A DNA stretch of 64,000 nt from Hydractinia symbiolongicarpus (taxonomy: Eukaryota > Cnidaria > Hydrozoa > Anthoathecata > Hydractiniidae). Positions within the stretch are counted from its first letter, which is position 1; each line of letters starts with the position of its first letter. The stretch covers positions 27,630,501 through 27,694,500 of the forward strand of contig NC_079886.1 of the NCBI RefSeq assembly GCF_029227915.1, given 5' to 3'. Positions 24,251-37,200 of this stretch are shown here, piece after piece. The translations under genes and the position numbers were made by a program. The notes beneath the pieces were generated by a model. That model had not been told where the DNA came from. It saw only the letters and a program-made list of their open reading frames with translations, and ran no database searches.

Positions 24251-27200
24251 AGTGAAAAATAATTTAAAGAATCGTTCGGGAAATGAGTTTACTCCCTGCG
24301 TACTTTCTTTGTATACTTTTGACTATACGGGTCAAGTCTGGGATTTACAGGAAATTGCAGGTTTTTGTTTGCCGGCGATTAAACTTCTTTTATTCAGCGT
24401 CCCATCAAAAACGGAATTATTTTTGAAAACTACAACTCTCATGCGTTTAAGTGGTGAAAAATAATTTAAAGAATCGTTCGGGAAATGAGTTTACACCCTG
24501 CGTACTTTCTTTGTATACTTTTGACTATACGGGCCGAGTCTGGGATTTAGGGGAAATCGCGGGTTTTCGTTTGCCGGAGATTAAACTCCTTTTATTCAGC
24601 GTCTCATCAAAAATGAAATCATTTTTGAAAACTACAAGTCTCATGCGTTTTAGTGGTGAAAAAATAATTTAAAGAATCGTTCGGGAAATGCGTTTTCTCC
24701 CTGGGTACTTTCTTTGTATACTTGTGACTATACGGGCCGAGTCTGGGATTTAGGGGAAATCGCGGGTTTTCGTTTGCCGGAGATTAAACTCCTTTTATTC
24801 AGCGTCTCATCAAAAATGAAATCATTTTTGAAAACTACAAGTCTCATGCGTCTTAGTGGTAAAAAAATAATTTAAAAAATCGTTCGGGAAATGAGTTTAC
24901 TCCCTGGGTACTTTCTTTGTATACATTCGACTATACGGCCAAGCCCGGGATTTACGGGAAATCGCGGGTTTTCGTTTGCCGGCGATTAAACTTCTTTTAT
25001 TCAGCGTCTTATCAAAAACGAAATTATTTTTAAAAACTACAAGTCTCATGCGTTTTAGTAGTGAAAAATAATTTAAAGAATCGTTCGGGAAATGAGTTTA
25101 CTTCCTGCGTACTTTCTTTGTATACTTTTGACTATACGGGTCAAGTCTGGGATTTACAGGAAATCGCAGGTTTTCGTTTGCCGGCGATTAAACTTCTTTT
25201 ATTCAGCGTCTCATCAAAAACGGAATTATTTTTGAAAACTACAAGTCTCATGCGTTTTAGTGGTGAAAAAAATAATTTAAAGAATCGTTCGGGAAATGAG
25301 TTTACACCCTGCGTACTTTCTTTGTATACTTTTGACTATACGGGCCGAGTCTGGGATTTAGGGGAAACCGCGGGTTTTCGTTTGCCGGAGATTAAACGCC
25401 TTTTATTCAGCGTCTCATCAAAAATGAAATCATTTTTGAAAACTACAAGTCTCATGCGTTTTAGTGGTGAAAAAATAATTTAAAGAATCGTTCGGGAAAT
25501 GAGTTTTCTCCCTGGGTACTTTCTTTGTATACTTGTGACTATACGGGCTGAAATCGGGATTTACGGGAAATCGCGGGTTTTCGTTTGCCGGCGATTAAAC
25601 TCCTTTTATTCAGCGTCTCATTAAAAATGAAATCATTTTTGAAAACTACAAGTCTCATGCGTTTTAGTAGTGAAAAATAATTTAAAGAATCGTTCGGGAA
25701 ATGAGTTTACTCCCTGGGTACTTTCTTTGTATACATTCGACTATACGGGCCAAGCCCGGGATTTACGGGAAATCGCGGGTTTTCGTTTGCCGGCGATTAA
25801 ACTTCTTTTATTCAGCGTCTCATTAAAAATGAAATCATTTTTGAAAACTACAAGTCTCATGCGTTTTAGTAGTGAAAAATAATTTAAAGAATCGTTCGGG
25901 AAATGAGTTTACTCCCTGCTTACTTTCTTTGTATACTTTTGACTATACGGGCCGAGTGTGGGATTTAGGGGAAATCGCGGGTTTTCGTTTGCCGGAGATT
26001 AAACTCCTTTTATTCAGCGTCTCATCAAAAATGAAATCATTTTTGAAAACTACAAACTTAGTTGTGAAAATATAATTTAAAGAATCGTTCGGGAAATGAG
26101 TTTACTCCCAGTTTACTTTCTTTGTATACATTCGACTATACGGCCAAGCCCGGGATTTACGGGAAATCGCGGGTTTTCGTTTGCCGGCGATTAAACTCCT
26201 TTTATTCAGCGTCTCATCAAAAACGAAATTATTTTTGAAAACTACAAGTCTCATGCGTTTTAGTAGTGAAAAATAATTTAAAGAATCGTTCGGGAAATGA
26301 GTTTACTCCCTGCGTACTTTCTTTGTATACTTTTGACTACACGAGTCAAGTCTGGGATTTACGGGAAATCGCAGGTTTTCGTTTGCCGGAGATTAAACTC
26401 CTTTTATTCAGCGTCTCATCAAAAATGAAATCATTTTTGAAAACTACAAGTCTCATGCGTCTTAGTGGTAAAAAAATAATTTAAAAAATCGTTCGGGAAA
26501 TGAGTTTACTTCCTGGGTACTTTCTTTGTATACATTCGACTATACGGCCAAGCCCGGGATTTACGGGAAATCGCGGGTTTTCGTTTGCCGGCGATTAAAC
26601 TTCTTTTATTCAGCGTCTTATCAAAAACGAAATTATTTTTGAAAACTACAAGTCTCATGCGTTTTAGTAGTGAAAAATAATTTAAAGAATCGTTCGGGAA
26701 ATGAGTTTACTCCCTGCGTACTTTCTTTGTATACTTTTGACTATACGGGTCAAGTCTGGGATTTACAGGAAATTGCAGGTTTTTGTTTGCCGGCGATTAA
26801 ACTTCTTTTATTCAGCGTCCCATCAAAAACGGAATTATTTTTGAAAACTACAAGTCTCATGCGTTTTAGTGGTGAAAAATAATTTAAAGAATCGTTCGGG
26901 AAATGAGTTTACACCCTGCGTACTTTCTTTGTATACTTTTGACTATACGGGCCGAGTCTGGGATTTAGGGGAAATCGCGGGTTTTCGTTTGCCGGAGATT
27001 AAACTCCTTTTATTCAGCGTCTCATCAAAAATGAAATCATTTTTGAAAACTACAAGTCTCATGCGTCTTAGTGGTAAAAAAATAATTTAAAAAATCGTTC
27101 GGGAAATGAGTTTACTCCCTGGGTACTTTCTTTGTATACATTCGACTATACGGCCAAGCCCGGGATTTACGGGAAATCGCGGGTTTTCGTTTGCCGGCGA

Positions 27201-30200
27201 TTAAACTTCTTTTATTCAGCGTCTTATCAAAAACGAAATTATTTTTAAAAACTACAAGTCTCATGCGTTTTAGTAGTGAAAAATAATTTAAAGAATCGTT
27301 CGGGAAATGAGTTTACTTCCTGCGTACTTTCTTTGTATACTTTTGACTATACGGGTCAAGTCTGGGATTTACAGGAAATCGCAGGTTTTCGTTTGCCGGC
27401 GATTAAACTTCTTTTATTCAGCGTCTCATCAAAAACGGAATTATTTTTGAAAACTACAAGTCTCATGCGTTTTAGTGGTGAAAAAAATAATTTAAAGAAT
27501 CGTTCGGGAAATGAGTTTACACCCTGCGTACTTTCTTTGTATACTTTTGACTATACGGGCCGAGTCTGGGATTTAGGGGAAACCGCGGGTTTTCGTTTGC
27601 CGGAGATTAAACGCCTTTTATTCAGCGTCTCATCAAAAATGAAATCATTTTTGAAAACTACAAGTCTCATGCGTTTTAGTGGTGAAAAAATAATTTAAAG
27701 AATCGTTCGGGAAATGAGTTTTCTCCCTGGGTACTTTCTTTGTATACTTGTGACTATACGGGCTGAAATCGGGATTTACGGGAAATCGCGGGTTTTCGTT
27801 TGCCGGCGATTAAACTCCTTTTATTCAGCGTCTCATTAAAAATGAAATCATTTTTGAAAACTACAAGTCTCATGCGTTTTAGTAGTGAAAAATAATTTAA
27901 AGAATCGTTCGGGAAATGAGTTTACTCCCTGGGTACTTTCTTTGTATACATTCGACTATACGGGCCAAGCCCGGGATTTACGGGAAATCGCGGGTTTTCG
28001 TTTGCCGGCGATTAAACTTCTTTTATTCAGCGTCTCATTAAAAATGAAATCATTTTTGAAAACTACAAGTCTCATGCGTTTTAGTAGTGAAAAATAATTT
28101 AAAGAATCGTTCGGGAAATGAGTTTACTCCCTGGGTACTTTCTTTGTATACATTCGACTATACGGGCCAAGCCCGGGATTTACGGGAAATCGCGGGTTTT
28201 CGTTTGCCGGCGATTAAACTTCTTTTATTCAGCGTCTCATTAAAAATGAAATCATTTTTGAAAACTACAAGTCTCATGCGTTTTAGTAGTGAAAAATAAT
28301 TTAAAGAATCGTTCGGGAAATGAGTTTACTCCCTGCTTACTTTCTTTGTATACTTTTGACTATACGGGCCGAGTGTGGGATTTAGGGGAAATCGCGGGTT
28401 TTCGTTTGCCGGAGATTAAACTCCTTTTATTCAGCGTCTCATCAAAAATGAAATCATTTTTGAAAACTACAAACTTAGTTGTGAAAATATAATTTAAAGA
28501 ATCGTTCGGGAAATGAGTTTACTCCCAGTTTACTTTCTTTGTATACATTCGACTATACGGCCAAGCCCGGGATTTACGGGAAATCGCGGGTTTTCGTTTG
28601 CCGGCGATTAAACTCCTTTTATTCAGCGTCTCATCAAAAACGAAATTATTTTTGAAAACTACAAGTCTCATGCGTTTTAGTAGTGAAAAATAATTTAAAG
28701 AATCGTTCGGGAAATGAGTTTACTCCCTGCGTACTTTCTTTGTATACTTTTGACTACACGAGTCAAGTCTGGGATTTACGGGAAATCGCAGGTTTTCGTT
28801 TGCCGGAGATTAAACTCCTTTTATTCAGCGTCTCATCAAGAATGAAATCGTTTTTAAAAACTACAAGTCTTACGCGTTTTAGTGGTAAAAAATTAATTTA
28901 AAAAATCGTTCGGGAAATGAGTTTACTCCCAGTTTACTTTCTTTGTATACATTCGACTATACGGCCAAGCCCGGGATTTATGGGAAATCGCGGGTTTTCG
29001 TTTGCCGGCGATTAAACTTCTTTTATTCAGCGTCTCATCAAAAACGAAATTATTTTTGAAAACTACAAGTCTCATGCGTTTTAGTGGTGAAAAAATAATT
29101 TAAAGAATCGTTCGGGAAATGAGTTTTCTCCCTGGGTACTTTCTTTGTATACTTGTGACTATACGGGCTGAAATCGGGATTTACGGGAAATCGCGGGTTT
29201 TCGTTTGCCGGCGATTAAACTCCTTTTATTCAGCGTCTCATTAAAAATGAAATCATTTTTGAAAACTACAAGTCTCATGCGTTTTAGTAGTGAAAAATAA
29301 TTTAAAGAATCGTTCGGGAAATGAGTTTACTCCCTGGGTACTTTCTTTGTATACATTCGACTATACGGGCCAAGCCCGGGATTTACGGGAAATCGCGGGT
29401 TTTCGTTTGCCGGCGATTAAACTTCTTTTATTCAGCGTCTCATTAAAAATGAAATCATTTTTGAAAACTACAAGTCTCATGCGTTTTAGAAGTGAAAAAT
29501 AATTTAAAGAATCGTTCGGGAAATGAGTTTACTCCCTGCTTACTTTCTTTGTATACTTTTGACTATACGGGCCGAGTGTGGGATTTAGGGGAAATCGCGG
29601 GTTTTCGTTTGCCGGAGATTAAACTCCTTTTATTCAGCGTCTCATCAAAAATGAAATCATTTTTGAAAACTACAAACTTAGTTGTGAAAATATAATTTAA
29701 AGAATCGTTCGGGAAATGAGTTTACTCCCAGTTTACTTTCTTTGTATACATTCGACTATACGGCCAAGCCCGGGATTTATGGGAAATCGCGGGTTTTCGT
29801 TTGCCGGCGATTAAACTTCTTTTATTCAGCGTCTCATCAAAAACGAAATTATTTTTGAAAACTACAAGTCTCATGCGTTTTAGTGGTGAAAAATAATTTA
29901 AAGAATTGTTCGGGGAATGAGTTTACTCCCTGCGTACTTTCTTTGTATACTTTTGACTATACGGGCCGAGTCTGGGATTTAGGGGAAATCGCGGGTTTTC
30001 GTTTGCCAGCGATTAAACTTCTTTTATTCAGCGTCTCATTAAAAATGAAATCATTTTTGAAAACTACAAGTCTCATGCGTTTTAGAAGTGAAAAATAATT
30101 TAAAGAATCGTTCGGGAAATGAGTTTACTCCCTGCTTACTTTCTTTGTATACTTTTGACTATACGGGCCGAGTGTGGGATTTAGGGGAAATCGCGGGTTT

Positions 30201-31284
30201 TCGTTTGCCGGAGATTAAACTCCTTTTATTCAGCGTCTCATCAAAAATGAAATCATTTTTGAAAACTACAAACTTAGTTGTGAAAATATAATTTAAAGAA
30301 TCGTTCGGGAAATGAGTTTACTCCCAGTTTACTTTCTTTGTATACATTCGACTATACGGCCAAGCCCGGGATTTACGGGAAATCGCGGGTTTTCGTTTGC
30401 CGGCGATTAAACTCCTTTTATTCAGCGTCTCATCAAAAACGAAATTATTTTTGAAAACTACAAGTCTCATGCGTTTTAGTAGTGAAAAATAATTTAAAGA
30501 ATCGTTCGGGAAATGAGTTTACTCCCTGCGTACTTTCTTTGTATACTTTTGACTACACGAGTCAAGTCTGGGATTTACGGGAAATCGCAGGTTTTCGTTT
30601 GCCGGAGATTAAACTCCTTTTATTCAGCGTCTCATCAAGAATGAAATCGTTTTTAAAAACTACAAGTCTTACGCGTTTTAGTGGTAAAAAATTAATTTAA
30701 AAAATCGTTCGGGAAATGAGTTTACTCCCAGTTTACTTTCTTTGTATACATTCGACTATACGGCCAAGCCCGGGATTTATGGGAAATCGCGGGTTTTCGT
30801 TTGCCGGCGATTAAACTTCTTTTATTCAGCGTCTCATCAAAAACGAAATTATTTTTGAAAACTACAAGTCTCATGCGTTTTAGTGGTGAAAAATAATTTA
30901 AAGAATCGTTCGGGGAATGAGTTTACTCCCTGCGTACTTTCTTTGTATACTTTTGACTATACGGGCCGAGTCTGGGATTTAGGGGAAATCGCGGGTTTTC
31001 GTTTGCCGGAGATTAAACTCCTTTTATTCAGCGTCTCATCAAGAATGAAATCGGTTTTGGAAACCACAAGTCTTATGCGTTTCAGTGGTAAAAAATTAAT
31101 TTAAAAAATCGTTCGGGAAATGAGTTTACTCCCAGGTTACTTTCTTTGCATACATTCGACTATACGGCCAAGCCCGGGATTTACGGGAAATCGCGGGTTT
31201 TCGTTTGCCGGCGATTAAACTCCTTTTATTCAGCGTCTCATCAAAAACGAAATTATTTTTGAAAACTACAAGTCTCATGCGTTT
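21820..31284 (+). repeat. Large segmental duplication, copy 1 (9465 bp)
   Basis: The subtype order from about 21820 to 31284 is repeated in 31285-42570. Corresponding positions are 9465 bp apart at first (for example 22025/31490 and 25061/34526), then 11085, 10883 and finally 11287 bp apart. The copy ends with rare changes CCCAGGTTAC and CTTTGCATAC near 31133-31150, which recur near 42420-42438. It has one monomer (28087-28288) that copy 2 lacks. It contains its own nested unit of about 2.2-2.4 kb, with similar stretches at 24252 and 26670. Confidence 0.9.
26053..26075 (+). repeat. Marker of a 192-bp monomer subtype confined to the large duplication
   Basis: ACTACAAACTTAGTTGTG replaces the usual ACTACAAGTCTCATGCG stretch, removing 10 bp and giving a 192-bp monomer. 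The marker occurs at 26053, 28470, 29673, 30269, 37138, 39353, 40556 and 41556, and nowhere else that I saw. Four copies lie in each arm of the 9.5/11.3 kb duplication. The short monomer therefore arose and spread locally before the large duplication. Confidence 0.85.
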
Positions 31285-34200
31285 TAGTGGTGAAAAAATA
31301 ATTTAAAAAATCGTTCGGGAAATGAGTTTTCTCCCTGGGTACTTTCTTTGTATACTTGTGACTATACGGGCCGAAATCGGGATTTACGGGAAATCGCGGG
31401 TTTTCGTTTGCCGGCGATTAAACTCCTTTTATTCCGCGTCTCATCAAAAACGGAATTATTTTTGAAAACTACAAGTCTCATGCGTTTTAGTGGTGAAAAA
31501 TAATTTAAAGAATCGTTCGGGAAATGAGTTTACACCCTGCGTACTTTCTTTGTATACTTTTGACTATACGGGCCGAGTCTGGGATTTAGGGGAAATCGCG
31601 GGTTTTCGTTTGCCGGAGATTAAACTCCTTTTATTCAGCGTCTCATCAAAAATGAAATCATTTTTGAAAACTACAAGTCTCATGCGTTTTAGTGGTGAAA
31701 AAATAATTTAAAGAATCGTTCGGGAAATGAGTTTTCTCCCTGGGTACTTTCTTTGTATACTTGTGACTATACGGGCCGAGTCTGGGATTTAGGGGAAATC
31801 GCGGGTTTTCGTTTGCCGGAGATTAAACTCCTTTTATTCAGCGTCTCATCAAAAATGAAATCATTTTTGAAAACTACAAGTCTCATGCGTCTTAGTGGTA
31901 AAAAAATAATTTAAAAAATCGTTCGGGAAATGAGTTTACTCCCTGGGTACTTTCTTTGTATACATTCGACTATACGGCCAAGCCCGGGATTTACGGGAAA
32001 TCGCGGGTTTTCGTTTGCCGGCGATTAAACTTCTTTTATTCAGCGTCTTATCAAAAACGAAATTATTTTTGAAAACTACAAGTCTCATGCGTTTTAGTAG
32101 TGAAAAATAATTTAAAGAATCGTTCGGGAAATGAGTTTACTCCCTGCGTACTTTCTTTGTATACTTTTGACTATACGGGTCAAGTCTGGGATTTACAGGA
32201 AATCGCAGGTTTTCGTTTGCCGGCGATTAAACTTCTTTTATTCAGCGTCTCATCAAAAACGGAATTATTTTTGAAAACTACAAGTCTCATGCGTTTTAGT
32301 GGTGAAAAATAATTTAAAGAATCGTTCGGGAAATGAGTTTACACCCTGCGTACTTTCTTTGTATACTTTTGACTATACGGGCCGAGTCTGGGATTTAGGG
32401 GAAATCGCGGGTTTTCGTTTGCCGGAGATTAAACTCCTTTTATTCAGCGTCTCATCAAAAATGAAATCATTTTTGAAAACTACAAGTCTCATGCGTTTTA
32501 GTGGTGAAAAAATAATTTAAAGAATCGTTCGGGAAATGAGTTTTCTCCCTGGGTACTTTCTTTGTATACTTGTGACTATACGGGCCGAAATCGGGATTTA
32601 CGGGAAATCGCGGGTTTTCGTTTGCCGGCGATTAAACTCCTTTTATTCAGCGTCTCATTAAAAATGAAATCATTTTTGAAAACTACAAGTCTCATGCGTT
32701 TTAGTAGTGAAAAATAATTTAAAGAATCGTTCGGGAAATGAGTTTACTCCCTGGGTACTTTCTTTGTATACATTCGACTATACGGGCCAAGCCCGGGATT
32801 TACGGAAAATCGCGGGTTTTCGTTTGCCGGCGATTAAACTTCTTTTATTCAGTGTCTCATTAAAAATCAAATCATTTTTGAAAACTACAAGTCTCATGCG
32901 TTTTAGTAGTGAAAATTAATTTAAAGAATCGTTCGGGAAATGAGTTTACTCCCTGCTTACTTTCTTTGTATACTTTTGACTATACGGGCCGAGTCTGGGA
33001 TTTAGGGGAAATCGCGGGTTTTCGTTTGGCGGAGATTAAACTCCTTTTATTCAGCGTCTCATCAAAAATGAAATCATTTTTGAAAACTACAAGTCTCATG
33101 CGTTTTAGTGGTGAAAATATAATTTAAAGAATCGTTCGGGAAATGAGTTTACTCCCAGTTTACTTTCTTTGTATACATTTGACTATACGGCCAAGCCCGG
33201 GATTTACGGGAAATCGCGGGTTTTCGTTTGCCGGCGATTAAACTTTTTTTATTCAGCGTCTTATCAAAAACGAAATTATTTTTGAAAACTACAAGTCTCA
33301 TGCGTTTTAGTAGTGAAAAATAATTTAAAGAATCGTTCGGGAAATGAGTTTACTCCCTGCGTACTTTCTTTGTATACTTTTGACTATACGGGCCGAGTCT
33401 GGGATTTAGGGGAAATCGCGGGTTTTCGTTTGCCGGAGATTAAACTCCTTTTATTCAGCGTCTCATCAAAAATGAAATCATTTTTGAAAACTACAAGTCT
33501 CATGCGTCTTAGTGGTAAAAAAATAATTTAAAAAATCGTTCGGGAAATGAGTTTACTTCCTGGGTACTTTCTTTGTATACATTCGACTATACGGCCAAGC
33601 CCGGGATTTACGGGAAATCGCGGGTTTTCGTTTGCCGGCGATTAAACTTCTTTTATTCAGCGTCTTATCAAAAACGAAATTATTTTTGAAAACTACAAGT
33701 CTCATGCGTTTTAGTAGTGAAAAATAATTTAAAGAATCGTTCGGGAAATGAGTTTACTCCCTGCGTACTTTCTTTGTATACTTTTGACTATACGGGTCAA
33801 GTCTGGGATTTACAGGAAATTGCAGGTTTTTGTTTGCCGGCGATTAAACTTCTTTTATTCAGCGTCCCATCAAAAACGGAATTATTTTTGAAAACTACAA
33901 CTCTCATGCGTTTAAGTGGTGAAAAATAATTTAAAGAATCGTTCGGGAAATGAGTTTACACCCTGCGTACTTTCTTTGTATACTTTTGACTATACGGGCC
34001 GAGTCTGGGATTTAGGGGAAATCGCGGGTTTTCGTTTGCCGGAGATTAAACTCCTTTTATTCAGCGTCTCATCAAAAATGAAATCATTTTTGAAAACTAC
34101 AAGTCTCATGCGTTTTAGTGGTGAAAAAATAATTTAAAGAATCGTTCGGGAAATGAGTTTTCTCCCTGGGTACTTTCTTTGTATACTTGTGACTATACGG

Positions 34201-37200
34201 GCCGAGTCTGGGATTTAGGGGAAATCGCGGGTTTTCGTTTGCCGGAGATTAAACTCCTTTTATTCAGCGTCTCATCAAAAATGAAATCATTTTTGAAAAC
34301 TACAAGTCTCATGCGTCTTAGTGGTAAAAAAATAATTTAAAAAATCGTTCGGGAAATGAGTTTACTCCCTGGGTACTTTCTTTGTATACATTCGACTATA
34401 CGGCCAAGCCCGGGATTTACGGGAAATCGCGGGTTTTCGTTTGCCGGCGATTAAACTTCTTTTATTCAGCGTCTTATCAAAAACGAAATTATTTTTAAAA
34501 ACTACAAGTCTCATGCGTTTTAGTAGTGAAAAATAATTTAAAGAATCGTTCGGGAAATGAGTTTACTTCCTGCGTACTTTCTTTGTATACTTTTGACTAT
34601 ACGGGTCAAGTCTGGGATTTACAGGAAATCGCAGGTTTTCGTTTGCCGGCGATTAAACTTCTTTTATTCAGCGTCTCATCAAAAACGGAATTATTTTTGA
34701 AAACTACAAGTCTCATGCGTTTTAGTGGTGAAAAAAATAATTTAAAGAATCGTTCGGGAAATGAGTTTACACCCTGCGTACTTTATTTGTATACTTTTGA
34801 CTATACGGGCCGAGTCTGGGATTTAGGGGAAACCGCGGGTTTTCGTTTGCCGGAGATTAAACGCCTTTTATTCAGCGTCTCATCAAAAATGAAATCATTT
34901 TTGAAAACTACAAGTCTCATGCGTTTTAGTGGTGAAAAAATAATTTAAAGAATCGTTCGGGAAATGAGTTTTCTCCCTGGGTACTTTCTTTGTATACTTT
35001 TGACTATACGGGCCGAGTCCGGGATTTACGGGAAATCGCGGGTTTTCGTTTGCCGGCGATTAAACTCCTTTTATTCAGCGTCTCATCAAAAATGAAATCA
35101 TTTTTGAAAACTACAAGTCTCATGCGTCTTAGTGGTAAAAAAATAATTTAAAAAATCGTTCGGGAAATGAGTTTACTTCCTGGGTACTTTCTTTGTATAC
35201 ATTCGACTATACGGCCAAGCCCGGGATTTACGGGAAATCGCGGGTTTTCGTTTGCCGGCGATTAAACTTCTTTTATTCAGCGTCTTATCAAAAACGAAAT
35301 TATTTTTGAAAACTACAAGTCTCATGCGTTTTAGTAGTGAAAAATAATTTAAAGAATCGTTCGGGAAATGAGTTTACTCCCTGCGTACTTTCTTTGTATA
35401 CTTTTGACTATACGGGTCAAGTCTGGGATTTACAGGAAATTGCAGGTTTTTGTTTGCCGGCGATTAAACTTCTTTTATTCAGCGTCCCATCAAAAACGGA
35501 ATTATTTTTGAAAACTACAACTCTCATGCGTTTAAGTGGTGAAAAATAATTTAAAGAATCGTTCGGGAAATGAGTTTACACCCTGCGTACTTTCTTTGTA
35601 TACTTTTGACTATACGGGCCGAGTCTGGGATTTAGGGGAAATCGCGGGTTTTCGTTTGCCGGAGATTAAACTCCTTTTATTCAGCGTCTCATCAAAAATG
35701 AAATCATTTTTGAAAACTACAAGTCTCATGCGTTTTAGTGGTGAAAAAATAATTTAAAGAATCGTTCGGGAAATGAGTTTTCTCCCTGGGTACTTTCTTT
35801 GTATACTTGTGACTATACGGGCCGAGTCTGGGATTTAGGGGAAATCGCGGGTTTTCGTTTGCCGGAGATTAAACTCCTTTTATTCAGCGTCTCATCAAAA
35901 ATGAAATCATTTTTGAAAACTACAAGTCTCATGCGTCTTAGTGGTAAAAAAATAATTTAAAAAATCGTTCGGGAAATGAGTTTACTCCCTGGGTACTTTC
36001 TTTGTATACATTCGACTATACGGCCAAGCCCGGGATTTACGGGAAATCGCGGGTTTTCGTTTGCCGGCGATTAAACTTCTTTTATTCAGCGTCTTATCAA
36101 AAACGAAATTATTTTTAAAAACTACAAGTCTCATGCGTTTTAGTAGTGAAAAATAATTTAAAGAATCGTTCGGGAAATGAGTTTACTTCCTGCGTACTTT
36201 CTTTGTATACTTTTGACTATACGGGTCAAGTCTGGGATTTACAGGAAATCGCAGGTTTTCGTTTGCCGGCGATTAAACTTCTTTTATTCAGCGTCTCATC
36301 AAAAACGGAAGTATTTTTGAAAACTACAAGTCTCATGCGTTTTAGTGGTGAAAAAAATAATTTAAAGAATCGTTCGGGAAATGAGTTTACACCCTGCGTA
36401 CTTTATTTGTATACTTTTGACTATACGGGCCGAGTCTGGGATTTAGGGGAAACCGCGGGTTTTCGTTTGCCGGAGATTAAACGCCTTTTATTCAGCGTCT
36501 CATCAAAAATGAAATCATTTTTGAAAACTACAAGTCTCATGCGTTTTAGTGGTGAAAAAATAATTTAAAGAATCGTTCGGGAAATGAGTTTTCTCCCTGG
36601 GTACTTTCTTTGTATACTTGTGACTATACGGGCTGAAATCGGGATTTACGGGAAATCGCGGGTTTTCGTTTGCCGGCGATTAAACTCCTTTTATTCAGCG
36701 TCTCATTAAAAATGAAATCATTTTTGAAAACTACAAGTCTCATGCGTTTTAGTAGTGAAAAATAATTTAAAGAATCGTTCGGGAAATGAGTTTACTCCCT
36801 GGGTACTTTCTTTGTATACATTCGACTATACGGGCCAAGCCCGGGATTTACGGGAAATCGCGGGTTTTCGTTTGCCGGCGATTAAACTTCTTTTATTCAG
36901 CGTCTCATTAAAAATGAAATCATTTTTGAAAACTACAAGTCTCATGCGTTTTAGTAGTGAAAAATAATTTAAAGAATCGTTCGGGAAATGAGTTTACTCC
37001 CTGCTTACTTTCTTTGTATACTTTTGACTATACGGGCCGAGTGTGGGATTTAGGGGAAATCGCGGGTTTTCGTTTGCCGGAGATTAAACTCCTTTTATTC
37101 AGCGTCTCATCAAAAATGAAATCATTTTTGAAAACTACAAACTTAGTTGTGAAAATATAATTTAAAGAATCGTTCGGGAAATGAGTTTACTCCCAGTTTA

